Shown: one piece after another, positions 47,100 to 58,870 of the stretch
Position numbering within the stretch: position 1 is the first letter of the stretch
Layout: the number at the start of each line of letters is the position of its first letter
Assembly (NCBI GenBank): GCA_019914945.1
Contig: CM034113.1
Location: 6,924,850-6,988,849 of the forward strand
DNA: 64,000 nt
From: Typha latifolia
Taxonomy: Eukaryota > Streptophyta > Magnoliopsida > Poales > Typhaceae
Direction: 5' to 3'
Made by a program: the position numbers and the translations under genes
Notes under the pieces: generated by a model
What the model saw: only the letters and a program-made list of their open reading frames with translations
Told to the model about the DNA's origin: nothing
Database searches by the model: none

Positions 47100-49060
47100 G
47101 GAATTTTCTAAAAGACAATAAGAAGTGGAAGCCTGTAGGGGTGAAAATGGGTAGGGTTAAGTCTGACCCGACCCGCTAACCGATTAGGATCGCATCGGAT
47201 TGGATACAAATAAAAATATTCTATCTAATGTGGATACGTGTATAAGTAATTTTGTCGGATTCGGATTCAAATTCAAATATTGAAAATCCTTTAGCTGTAG
47301 AATATAAATAACTAAATTAACTAGTAACATGTCTACGTGACCCGCTAATAGCCTAACACAAACTTCACAAATTCTACCGTCCCTTTCGATCTTTACTCTT
47401 TTTCCATCTTAATCCACAGCCACCTCTAAGAAGAAAATCCACTCGACTACTCCTTTGGGCAAAGCTACCGTTGTCGTCTTCAATTGTTTGATTGTAAGCT
47501 TATTATACGATTCTGATTTATTTTTCATTGGTTGAAAGTAAAATTGTAAGTTTACATTCTTTTTTATTAATCTATTGTCTATTAGATTGTGTTTTGCAAC
47601 TTGCGTTGATTTAATTTTTTTTTGAAGTTAATCTGAACTTTTGTCTAGACTTTGTATTTGAATTTGTGTTAATTTAATTTTCTTGAAGTTAATGTGTTAC
47701 GAACCGACCTGATCCAATCCGAAACCGTTCTGGACTTAATTATGCTCGTAACTTTCGAAAGGATATGCGAACAATCTAACCGACGAATCTTCTTAAATTT
47801 TTAGATATGTTGTCGCTCTTGGAAAAAGCTTCACAATGAATCCAAGTTCGTTGGGTTTGGATGATTAGATCTCAAGATATTTACCAAATAGTGGCCAGAT
47901 GTTAAATAAACCCTAGCTTGTTAGTCCTCCGATGGCTAGATAAGTGCTAGGTTAACTCTTTAGTGTGAAAGGGGAGAAGTTGTTGTAGAAAAATGAGATT
48001 AGAAGTTAGAAGAAGCTAACCAAAGACTTGGACGGTGGAAGAAGGGAGGTGAGAGAGGTGCCAATAGCTAGAGACAGTTGAGAAGGAGATAAAGGCCAAA
48101 GCCAATTTTAATTATCAGATCCACTCCAATTAGAGTTTCCTTCACATATTTATATAGGCTCATCATAAAGATCCATCAACTAAATTAAAAAAAAAAAACT
48201 TCTAACAAACCAACAACTTTCGCTGCGGTGCGTTTGAAAACGCCGATCACATTCGAACGCGGAATTTCAATTTCTTTGTTGATGCAAATGTATACAGGCA
48301 TTCGAACGACTGCATTCAAAGGGTCCGATTCCATTCGAACACACAATTTGCTTTTTCTATTTTTGCGAACGTATGTAGGCGTTCGTATACCCGTTTAAAC
48401 GCGGTCTGTCGTTCAAACGCGTCTCGGCAAAAATTATTTTATTGCTTCTAATAAAACTCAACTAAATAAATAGGCTAATCTCAATGAATCCAATGTCATG
48501 AGTGGAGCCAATATGGAACAAGTCGTATCATAATATGAATAAAGTAATAGTATGTTGAAATCCATTGAAGTTTGAGAAGTTAGAAGTATGATTCGTTTGT
48601 ATAAATAGTCAATTGAAGTGATTTATTATTTCTTGTGGGGTGTTAATAATGTTATATTATATAAAACCTGTTATTTTCTTTTGATTATTAATGATGCATT
48701 TTATGTTGTTTTAGAGATTAATTTTGCTATCTTTATGTATTTGACATGCAAGAAGTTATATATATGAAACTCTTATTAATTTTTTGCATTAATTGTGTCT
48801 AAAAGAAATGCCATAATCTTTTTAAGATCCGAATACGTATCTGTTTTAGATTTCATCGGTATTAAAAAATTATTTATATTTGTTTAGTTAAAATATAATT
48901 TTAATTTTTACTATTTATTAACTCCTATCCATATCCCGAATTAGTTTTCGCTGTTTTGAGATAAGGATGTCTTGTGATAAAATTCCGAAGACGCTAATTT
49001 AATGAAGCGGGCGAGATCCTGTCGGGTCGGATTAGGAGATCAGGTTTTATAACTAACCAT
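47100..49060. repeat. Transposon-derived region, including an LTR-like block
   Basis: The left edge at 47139 starts TAGGGGTGAAAATGGGTAGGG, typical of hAT-type ends, and GACCCGACCCG/GTCGGGTCGGAT phrases near the two edges are mutually inverted. Inside, 47694-48440 resembles an LTR: it starts TGTTACGAACCG, has a TATA-like TTTATATAG at about 48157 and then several TTCGAACGC/CGTTCGAA phrases. No target duplication or coding domain was found, so the class and edges are uncertain. Confidence 0.35.
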
Positions 49061-49084
49061 TATATAATAAAAGAGTAACTTTTT

Positions 49085-49249
49085 CACTCTCCTCCCTCGC
49101 TCAATCTCCCAAGACCTAAACCCGTCTCCTCTCTCGATTCGTCCTCTCCCTTCCACCGCCGTCGGTAGCGAGCGGCGGCGGACCACTCTCGATCGTCCCT
49201 TTTTCCTCTCTCGGTCGTCTTCTCTCTAGCCACTGTGGACGGCGGCGGT
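49085..49249 (+). other. Probable leader exon of the 638-residue protein gene
   Basis: A pyrimidine-rich, GC-richer patch ends at GGCGGCG|GTATGATC, a plausible donor. It contains no ATG. It probably splices to the exon starting at 50250. Inferred from composition and the donor only. Confidence 0.4.
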
Positions 49250-49339
49250 ATGATCTTTCTCACTCTCTCTCCCTCACTCTCTCCCACTTCTTCCCACCGA
49301 CGGACTTACAATTTTTTTCTTTCTTTCACTGTCTTTTAT

Positions 49340-49600
49340 GCTAGATGAATTAATTGGAGGAATTTTCTGATTAACTTTTGAGATAATTGCTAATTGGTTT
49401 GTAAATTAAGATTCCTGAAAAATGATTTTTTTTTCACTGTCTTGAACTCTTGAGTGTTGAATTACTCTTACTCTGTTATGCCATAACAGGCGGCTAGAGG
49501 ACATAATTGGAGGAATGAATTGCTAGTTAGTTTGTGAATTAAGATTCCTGAAAATTTTGTTTTAAGTGTCTTGAACTCTTGATGGTGAATTATTCTTAAA
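49340..49600. repeat. Local duplication of about 100 bp in the leader intron
   Basis: The phrases AATTGGAGGAAT, AATTAAGATTCCTGAAAA and GTCTTGAACTCTTGA occur in the same order twice, offset by about 133 bp. Confidence 0.6.
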
Positions 49601-50249
49601 TTGTGATCGTATTTTGGTATAGTGTACTATTAAATATTTTATATATACTATATTAGTAGATATTATATAATTATTTTTATTTTTTATATATTAGATATGC
49701 TAGACTACCTTGGTGCCAAACGGTGGGGTGACCACCCGTTATACACTGTCGCCTTACAATGCACTAGATATCTTAAATGCAATGTTATGTGTTTCTTTAA
49801 CCTACATGTAATTGGTATCTCTTTCTTTTTGCAATATACATGTATAGATTGCCATTGGAAAATAAATAAATAAATAAATTTTATTTTAATTATCCCGTAT
49901 CCCTGACGTAATGTTTCATGCTTTTGAAAATTTGTTGTATCCCAGTATTGATATTGTATCTATATCTCGCATCTATATCAGTGCTTCATATCATATGTTT
50001 TACAATAAAGAAGATGTTAATAAGTTGATGTTTCTCCTCTTTCCTTAAGCACCATAATCATCACCTTTTCATTTTTGTGAGTTCAATTTGTTTACACAAA
50101 ATGTTTGTCTGGATCTTCTCTGACTTAAGTCAGAGCCAATTATTTTTTACTGATGTAACAAAGTTTCATTTTTTTTTCTTGTTGGAACTTCTTGCTGATA
50201 TCACATGCATATTCTTTCACAGTTTAAAACATGCACGTTTCTTTTCAAG

Positions 50250-50273
50250 ATGGAAAAAAGTTATGGTCACTAA
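50250..50273 (+). promoter_or_regulatory. Upstream ORF overlapping the main start (TAATG)
   Basis: If the exon begins at the CAAG acceptor, its first three bases are ATG. They open a seven-codon uORF (MEKSYGH) whose stop TAA shares its last base with the main ATG, giving TAATG. Such overlaps can allow re-initiation. Depends on the inferred exon start. Confidence 0.35.
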
Positions 50274-53200
50274 TGTGGCACAAAGAGGATGTGCTTGACA
50301 AGAAGCGGAGGTTTGTCAAGATCAGAAAATTTTCGTTTCTTCCTAATTCTTAATGGTCTATGAGTACATACTTTTGGTCTATTTATCCAAACCTTTCCAT
50401 ATGTTATCTCGTTGCTACTTCCCTTTGGTTAATTGAGAGCTATAAGTGTTTTTATTGATCATTGTCGAACAAACCAATTGGCCATTTTAGTTGAAACCGA
50501 CCTGAAATGCTGTATTGGGATCACCTCAGTCGATCCTGATTCATATTGGGATCGGTCGAAACTTAGAAGCATGGTACTTATAATTGAAATGCTCATAATT
50601 GTCAAACCACTACCTATATTGTTGATGATAAATTATTATCATGTGGTTCATGAAAAGGATTATCCAACTTTTCTAGACATTTTCTCAAATAGAATATTGT
50701 CATATACTCGGTTCGCAGCATGTAACAAAATGGTCTAAGAAGCATCTAAGGATTGTTAAAATTATGCCAGGCAAAGAAGAATTTTATTATTGTATTTAGA
50801 TTGATGTACCAAAAAAACATAAGGAACGAGGAACAAGAAGCATACATGGTGTTGAACTAGGATTATGATATAGTATTGGCGAGGAAAAATATTGTAGAAG
50901 TGTATAGGATTAGGTGGACCCTGGTTGGTGATTTTAAACAATACAGATAAAGAATACTAGGCTATTATTACTTCTAAACAAATGGCTAAGGCCTCCTCTT
51001 GCACACTTTCCTTCTTCTTGCATATAACTTGGATTTCCATTGACTGGTATGGATTTGGGAATCTCAATATAAGGCATGACTCTTGTGCAGGTGGTTGCAA
51101 TCAACATATGCCAACTCCGATGGCAATCAAACAAGACCGAAAAGACCCAAGTTCTTAACCAATATGTGAGTGTAATTACTACCTTTTTATTTTACACATC
51201 TAACGTCATTCATGTTCTAAGTAATCCTCAATATTGTAGTCATGTTAGCATGGCCATCAATGAATAACATACACTTTCATTAGCTTTTGGGCTGCACCAT
51301 TAGCTTTAGAATACTTTGACATATAGCTCAGAGGTGATCGTTGCATAGCTGATGGCTTGAGGTCGCTTGATGTCATTGTAATACTTGAGCCTTTCTTATG
51401 GGAGGATTGTCTTGAGTATGTCTGGGATGTTTTTGAACTTAAGATTTTTATATAGTTTGTTGTTGAAGTCTAATTTATGTCCAAACTGGATCTTCAAATA
51501 TTTTTGGTTTTTTGTTTATTTAATTATATTATGGATTTTGAGTCATACTTAGAACTTAGTTATGTTAAGATTTAGGTTAAATTTCACTATCCCCCTGAAT
51601 TTTCATTTTTATCACTTTGCCCTCTTGTGATTCAGACTAACATGAAACTTTTAACTTTTCCATCCAAACTTAATATAAAAAGCACGGTTTCGAAAATCGG
51701 TATTGGGATCGGGATCGGCCGTCTGGAAAAACGATACGTATCGGCCGCCTGTATCGGATTGGACTATTTTAATTAAATAAAATTCTAACTATTATTTAAA
51801 AATATTGAGAAATTTTTAAAAATTTAGAAAAAATTATAAAAAAATAAGAAATAATAATTACTCACATATAAAGTCTAAAAAGTAAAAATCTCTCTTCCTC
51901 CCTCTCTTCTTTCCTATCCCTCTAACTGTTAGTCTGAAGTATCCATTCTCTCTCACACCTTTTCTTTTTTTCTATCTTTCCCTCTCTCTCTCTCTCCTCA
52001 CCTTTTTTTTAATCTTTCCCTCTCTCTCCCTCTCTCTCTCCCTCTCTCTCTCCCTCTCTCTCTCTTCCTTTTTCTCTCTCTCTTCCTTTTTCTCTCTCTC
52101 TCTCTCTAGCTGCTGCTGCTGCAGGTGGCTGCAGCTAGCAGCACACTTGTACGGCTGAAACTAGCTAGTTTCGGCCCGGATTGGGATCGGCCGAAATTGG
52201 AAACTATGATAAAAAGTATAAATTCTCATAATACCTCTATGATATTAGTAATCCCATTATTTGAGTAAATATGAATCTTCTATAACTATATTTTTAAGTT
52301 GATTGAAAATTTGTATTCCATGATCATATATTTAAAGGGGGTATATTGGGATAGTTAGATAATAATTAAGATTTGAGACTTGTAATCTTAGGTAGGAGAA
52401 GAGCGAAAAAGTTGAAAGTGCATTTTGTTTTAATTTGAAGAATAAGATATAGTGATTAAATTTAATGAAAAGAGAAGGATGATTATGACATTTAATATTT
52501 ATTATAGTAGGAAATTTTCTCTAGTAATTTTTAAAATTTCATTTGTATTTTTTATTAAATTTGAATGGAAAAGTTAACAGCTTCACATTAGTCTAAAGTC
52601 TAAAACACAATGGAGCAAAGTGATATAAATGTTAGTCTAGGGGCTAATTTGATTTTGGGCAAAACCAAGGGAAGCAGTTTGTAATTTACCCTAAGTTTTA
52701 ACTTAATTACTCATGTTTAAGTCTTAACTAAGTTTCAGAAGCATCAATCTGTAAAGAAGCCTGGAGGGCATCGATGGCCGTGCTGCAATAGAGGGAGAGA
52801 AAAAGAGGAGGGAAACTAGTAGCGCTTCGTTGTCGTCGTGACCTCGCCGTTGCCCATCGTGCCTGAGGTTGCCTGAGGTTGAATAAAAACTTAAGTTGCG
52901 GATCTGCATCACGACTAGTGACCTCGGGCATGATAGGCGACGGCGAACAGTGACGACGAAGAGTTTTCAGTGAAGTGCTGCTAGGAAGAGTGCCGAGTGG
53001 CACCCCTCGTGCCACGTGCCGGTATGCTGCCGGCACGGCCATCGTTGCTGAGGGGCATGCATTGAACTTTGGGACTGTTAGTGTTAATAATTATTGTTTA
53101 GAATGTTAGACCATCTCCTCTCTCTCTGCCATCTTGGAATAGTTAACAAATATTTCTTATTAAGGATGATTAGTGACAAATCCATATTATCTTAATTGGG

Positions 53201-56200
53201 GTTCTTAGTTTATTTTATTTGTGCCAGACTTCTTGCAGTAAATGTATTGGAATACATTGACCTGCTTTCAACTCTATCTATGATCTTGATAGAGCAGATC
53301 ATCTACCAAGCTTATCTTTATTTTCTGTAATCTTTTCCTGATTTTTGATGACATGCTATTAAAAGACAAGGATGTAATGTAGGTTTCCAATTATTATTAC
53401 TACTAATTTTTGGTGGTTCAAACTTCAAAGCTTTTCTTTGTTACCATGGGAGCTGCTTTTTATGCAAGTATTATCCACTGGACAAATAGACCTGCTTTAT
53501 AAGAGATTTTATTACTTGATTTAACTAAGTTCCTATTTATATGTTCTTTTTCCTGATGCTGCTGAATCATGCTATGTTTACTTGCTTCCTTATTTACTAC
53601 GGGCAGTGTAACTGTGATTATTAGTATTTAACCATTATCCTATTGTACTTATGCAGGCACATACCGCATTCAGAGTTAAGGAGTGATGAAGTGAGTTGTT
53701 TCCCTTAAAATGTCATGCTAAGGTCTAAATCACAGAGCTTTTATGTGTTAAGGTTCCATCATTTGAAGTGTGAGATACACTTTACTCATATAGTTACAAT
53801 GATCTCTTCTGCGGAGGGTTACATCAGAACTATAACTTTATTTTAAGAGGTTAATTTATGTGTAATTGTCATATTGATTTCATGCCATATCTAATTGATA
53901 TGTAGTGGTGAAGAGCTACCTTGAATTCCACAGCATATATTTGTATTTAATCCTAGAATCCTAGGTGCTGCGCTATCAAATAGGTAAAATTCGTACAATT
54001 ATTTTGTTTATTTCAACACAGGCTTAAGATAGACTCATAGAAGAGGTTGAAATTATTTTTATGATATGCAATATCACTTTCTTTTAACTGTTCATAGTAT
54101 AATGCATATCTGACATATTTTCATGTGGTCGACAGAACTGATCTAGCTTTTCTATAGTCAAACTGTTGCTTTAGCTTTTCTATAGTCACACACTGTTGCT
54201 ATAGGGAAATATGATTATTACGATGATCTGCAAAAAAAACATTTTATTGTTTATTTGGTATACCATCTAACAATCACAGCAGATAGTATTTTTGGATTTT
54301 GATATATGCCTAAAACATGCTTACTCAGTGAGATTATTAATGTTCTCCCTTTTGTTGTTCACACACCATCTCGCTGCTTAGTTATGGTGTTTTATTTTAT
54401 ATGAGGTTATTTTTTAGAGAATTTATGTGAGGAGTTTTAATGATTATATTTCACAGGTATCTTATGAGAATGTACGAATTAATGTTGAAAAATGCTTTGG
54501 ATCATTCCATTGGAAGCACCATTTGGTTCAAGACTATCTCCATCTCTTTGACATGCATATAATGGAGAGTGACTCTCAGGACAAATCCAACTTCTTGAAG
54601 GCTTTTTCCTCCAAAGTTGATGACTTGAACAATAATGCGCTTTGCAGTGTAGCTAATATTGTTACTAATAACAATGTTAGCTTTGAAAAGACCCGTCCAA
54701 GAATGAAGAAAATCATGAAGGACTATCTTCCTGATTTTTTTCAACATCTTAATAGCAGCACAGGCCCCATGTTAATGCATCAGTTATCACAAATTTTTAG
54801 TAGCCCATGTAACTTTAGGGACAAACCTTTGAGGCTTCTCACTCCTGTCACTCCATCACTTCTTTCGTCAATTCATAATATGTTGGAAAGACTTGAGGAA
54901 ATGACTTCTCAGGAGCTTGTTGCAATTAACAGAAAGCTTAGAGGTGTTGCAGTTGTACCTCAATTTCCACCTGTACATAGTTCCTACAATAAGGATTTTC
55001 TTATGGAGCGAGTTAGAAGAAGATGCAATAAGTTTGTATCGGCACTTAAGGAAGGGATTGATTTGCCTAAAGAGTTAGCTAAGGCACTATCTGTCATGCT
55101 GTTGTCTCTCAAGCAAAAATTAAGATGTGTTGATATATCAATGTCAGAGTTTTTTCCCTTTTCACCTGATATACTAGGTGTGCAGAATGATATTCTCAAA
55201 GCTCTTTGGTCACTATCACAGGTGAAGCCTGAAGAGCTGAATCTTCTGCATCCTCAGCTGGACCCAAACGCCAAAGTTCCAAGGAAGACTTTCAGAAAAG
55301 TTCTTAGGAAATACTTGATGGAGTATTTATTTGAATGCGATGAAATAAATATAACAGATGAAGCACAAAGTGCTCTTGCATTTATCAATAGGAGGTCTCG
55401 ACGCCGGCCACGCATGTTTGCAAAAGAGACAAGAGAAGAAGAGGTAGAGGCTGTATTAAATATGAGCTGTCAGCTAAAAATTGTTATAGCAAGCCTGTTT
55501 CCAGATCATAAGAAAGAAGAAGAATGTGCAATTGCATATTTGCCCGCTTTAGGAAGTGACAGTGAAAGTGGTATCAATGATTTTGAAGTGTGCGAAAATA
55601 GCTATGCCTTTAAGTCTTCTGAATGTCAACATCAACAAGTATATGGATCTTGCTCAAATGACTTAGTAGAGGCTACTGGAGATTCCAAACCTGCATCCTC
55701 TGCATCTACCACTATCAATGGTACTTTGCCCTCTGATCTTCCTGTGGCTTCCAGATTTATTATAGGGCAGCATAATGATATAAAGGCTTTTGATTCATGT
55801 CCGCAGGAATCAAAAGATATCTATCCTCGAGATGCTCTTCGGAGAATTGAAAGCAGAAGGGGAATGACCCATGAGGCTCTTAATGATGTTGTCACAAATG
55901 TCACAAAGAAGCCTAGACTAGAGTATGATGTTCATATAAAAGGTTTCAATTGTCCTGACGAGTCAGAAGATCTTCATCCACAAAATGATCCTAGGAGCAA
56001 TAGGAACAGTGAAATTGTGGTCCAAGAGGTCTGTGATGAGACAGCACTGTTTGCCCATAGGCTTATAGGCCTTATGCTGGATAAATTTTTGCAAGTAGAG
56101 GGAAGAGAAGTAGATGCATTGACAAGTTTTTATCTTAGAGATGGATCATCATCTGCTGTAGATCTTCAAGGTGCTCCGACATTTTTCTCGTCACATGATT

Positions 56201-56516
56201 TAAAATTCTCTTTTTTAGTTTTGAAGAAGTTATGATTTTTCAATTACCATAATCAGCAAATGAAGGTTCATTGAATGTTTCAAAGGAGAATATAATGGGT
56301 CAGATTCTTATCCATGCAGTAGATGATGTTGCTCCTTCTTTGTCAAAGAGGTATCTAGTACTTAGCCTTAAAAAATTCTGAATGCTGTTCAAATTTCTCC
56401 AATTGGCAATTTGCTTTAGTTTGCTCATTTGAAGAGGCGATTAATTGTTCCTCTTTTCGATTTTACTTGGTTACACTAGTATTGAAAGAGTGAAGAAGTT
56501 GATGGAACTTCCTTAG
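50273..56516 (+). CDS. Uncharacterised plant protein, about 638 residues
   Basis: Five coding exons join in frame: 50273-50310, 53657-53690, 54457-56170, 56257-56350 and 56480-56516, with GT-AG ends. The first exon probably starts at 50250 and is translated from MWHKEDVLDKK. Exon 3 encodes nearly all of the protein. Visible parts are a helical N-terminal half (NVRINVEKCFGSFHW, VQDYLHLFD), a conserved-looking block with TFRKVLRKYLMEYLFECDE, an Arg-rich stretch NRRSRRRPRMF (possible nuclear signal), a Ser-rich acidic region and a final helix (FAHRLIGLMLDKFL...SIERVKKLMELP). I recognise no named domain and offer no function. Bases before 54457, though open, belong to the intron. Intron 2 (50311-53656) carries nested transposons. 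Confidence 0.75.
51575..52691. mobile_element. Mutator-like MITE carrying a nested element
   Basis: The ends GGTTAAATTTC and (inverted) GGGTAAATTAC start inverted arms of about 105-150 bp that share ATCACTTTGC, TAGACTAACAT/CAGACTAACAT and TTAACTTTTCCAT(C/T)CAAA. Flanking 9-bp repeats are TAAGATTTA and TAAGTTTTA (8 of 9). Without the nested insertion the element would be about 583 bp. Non-coding. It lies in intron 2 of the 638-residue protein gene. Confidence 0.75.
51683..52208. mobile_element. 526-bp hAT-like non-autonomous element, nested
   Basis: A perfect 8-bp duplication ATAAAAAG flanks it (51675-51682 and 52209-52216). The ends CACGGTTTCGAAAATCGG and (inverted) CATAGTTTCCAATTTCGG agree at about 13 of 18 positions. 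Both ends carry TTGGGATCGG(G/C) phrases. The interior has long CT-rich runs (51890-52110). It interrupts the left arm of the surrounding Mutator-like element, so it inserted later. Confidence 0.8.
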
Positions 56517-57523
56517 TAAGCATAGGCACATGCTGGTTTTTCACGAGGCATGCTTTGAATGCACAACCACATGAATTTCAGATAGTAGAATCTGAAGATG
56601 GCAACCAACTTTGGTAAGTGAATCTGTTGTTTCAGACTGTGCAAACTTCTCTCTAGTTTGGTTACAGAAATAATTTTTATTTTAAAGCCTCATCTGTTTG
56701 GATATAATTATATACTAGAATTCTAACTTTTTGCCACAAATTTTTAGCAGCAGATAGTATAATTGCTGCTAAAAATTGTATTCAGCAGCACATGTTGGTA
56801 TTGCTTCTAATTTTGTCACTTAATATAATTTAGTACACTTTATTTTAGGTGTCAGTATAGCTATGCAAATTTGTGACATTAGGAAATTGCTGCTGTTTCT
56901 CTTGTTTTTACTTTTTAGTAGCATTTGTGTAGGCATTTAGTAATGATTTCATAATTGTCACTGATAATTCATATTTTAATAGCAAATAATAAATCTGTCA
57001 CTACTCACTAATTACTTTCTTAACCTGCTTCTTAAGAAGTAAAAGTTAAACCAAATTTTTTTCACTATCTCAAACCTCCTACATCTCACAGCGCTGCCCC
57101 CTCATCTTCATGTTCCCTCTTCCCTTTTTTATTTCAAGATGGCACAGAACCGCTCCTACATTTCTCATCCTCCATTTTCTTCTAAACTATCAAACATCCA
57201 GCATTCCCTCAACCCTTAATTCCTTATCTCATTCGTTCATTTTCTCTTTGTACATTTAGATTGGAGATGGTTGGGAGATGAGCAATACTATGCAATCAAT
57301 TTGGATCTGGAATGTAGCTACAAGATGATGCTCACAATTTTGATAGTCATACCTGGTGAGCTTCCATATTTAAGATTTTTATTGCTTTCTAATTGCATTA
57401 GTTTTTGTAATTGATGCATTGGCTTTTAGATAGCATTTTCTTTGAATTCTGGAGCTTTTATCTAAATTTTGTGCTTCATTTTTTGGGTTTGATTTGGCTT
57501 TGTAGTAATTGTTTTTCTTATTT

Positions 57524-58870
57524 TAGATCATGATAGTCAGCAATTGTTAAGGATTATAATTACTGTTTGACAAAGTGCCCGAACCTTTTTGAAAGTCCTT
57601 TTGTAGTTTATAAATTTAGTTATTGAACAATTGTCATTAGATATTTTTTATCATTTACTCGTGCTATTGAACAATTGTTGTTAGGAATTAGTGATCTTTA
57701 CCTGTTCTAGTTTGTGAATGATAACATTTATATATCCCTATTTTCTTATTTTACATAATGATAATCTACAATCGTTATGTATTACAATACTGAATGCCAA
57801 ATGTTTGACAAAGTGCCTGAATCGTAAAATTTGTTATTGAAGAACTGTCGTTAGATCTTTTTATCGTTTACTTGTGTTAATTGTCATTTAGGAATTAGTG
57901 ATCTTTACTTTTGTCTAGTTCGTGAATGGTAACGTATATATTCCTGTTTTCTCATTTCAGATTATGGCAATGAGAAATGTTAAGTATTACAATAATCCCT
58001 TGGCAGTTCGCTAGGAATACTTCCATACTCGTCAAGTACTTCTGGATACATGTCAGGTACTTCTAGATACATGTCAGGTACTTCTGGACGCATCTCAAAT
58101 ATTTCCTTAAAATATTCGAACTTTTAAAGATGAAATTAATATTGTGGATACTTCTCGGATACTTAGATACTTTTTGAATACTTCTCAGGTTCCTATCAAT
58201 ATGAGTCAAATCGGAGGAGATATTTATTTTTCATTTCTTACCGAATCTAAAAGGTTTCTTTTTGTTAAAAGATTGAGTTCAGTTGTTTATTTTATAATCT
58301 ATATTAGGAAATCATGTTACAATTGTCAATATTTTTTATTTATAGATTGAATCCACTTATTTATTTATCATCTTAGTTAGTAACATACTACATAATATAA
58401 AGTTCTTTGTTACAAATGATAGTTCTTTTAATGGATAAATTGGAGGTCTCTTTATAGTTTATATAAACTATCATATGCAATAATAATATATAATTTCTCA
58501 ATTAAGAAAATGGAAGTACGCAAGTTCACTAATATATATGTATATATGAGTTATATATCGTAGGCGTATTATATCCCTATTTCTAAAATTTGCCATATCG
58601 GCATATCATATCCATATCCATGCTTCATAGTAGTGCATAAAATTAGTTATTGAACAATTGTTGTCTGATACTTTTTCTCATTTACTCATTATTGAACAAT
58701 TGTTTGTTTAAAAACTACTTTACTCATTCTAGTTTGTTTGATAACACACACACACATATATGCTATATTTATATATCTGCTTTCTCATTTTAGATTATGA
58801 TTGTCAGCATTGTTAAGAATAATAGTAATGCACAAGCCTTTGAGAAAGTGACTTAATGAAATTCCTTAGC
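57524..58870. repeat. Interrupted tandem array of about 215-bp units
   Basis: Phrases recur in the same order: TTTTAGAT(C/T)ATGAT, GTCAGCA(A)TTGTTAAG, GACAAAGTGCC(C/T)GAA, TTATTGAACAATTGT, ATCATTTACTCGTG and AGGAATTAGTGATCTTTAC. Units start near 57524 and 57748; a partial one is near 57952, and a further diverged copy spans about 58630-58870. The region 58000-58630 interrupts the array. Confidence 0.65.
58031..58093. repeat. 21-bp minisatellite, three units
   Basis: Three consecutive 21-bp units beginning GTCA(A/G)GTACTTCT and ending ATACAT or ACGCAT, followed by decayed partial units to about 58195. Confidence 0.85.

Noticed and set aside
46467..47111. 214-codon plus-strand frame opposite TIC20
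   Set aside because: Gly/Glu/Val-rich shadow of a GC-rich gene; the minus strand encodes a clear TIC20 protein.
54427..54456. N-terminal extension MRSFNDYISQ of the large exon at 54457
   Set aside because: These codons lie before a TTTCACAG acceptor, and the upstream exons join in frame at 54457, so this is intron.
58031..58093. CRISPR-like array
   Set aside because: Three directly adjacent 21-bp units without spacers in a plant genome; a minisatellite.
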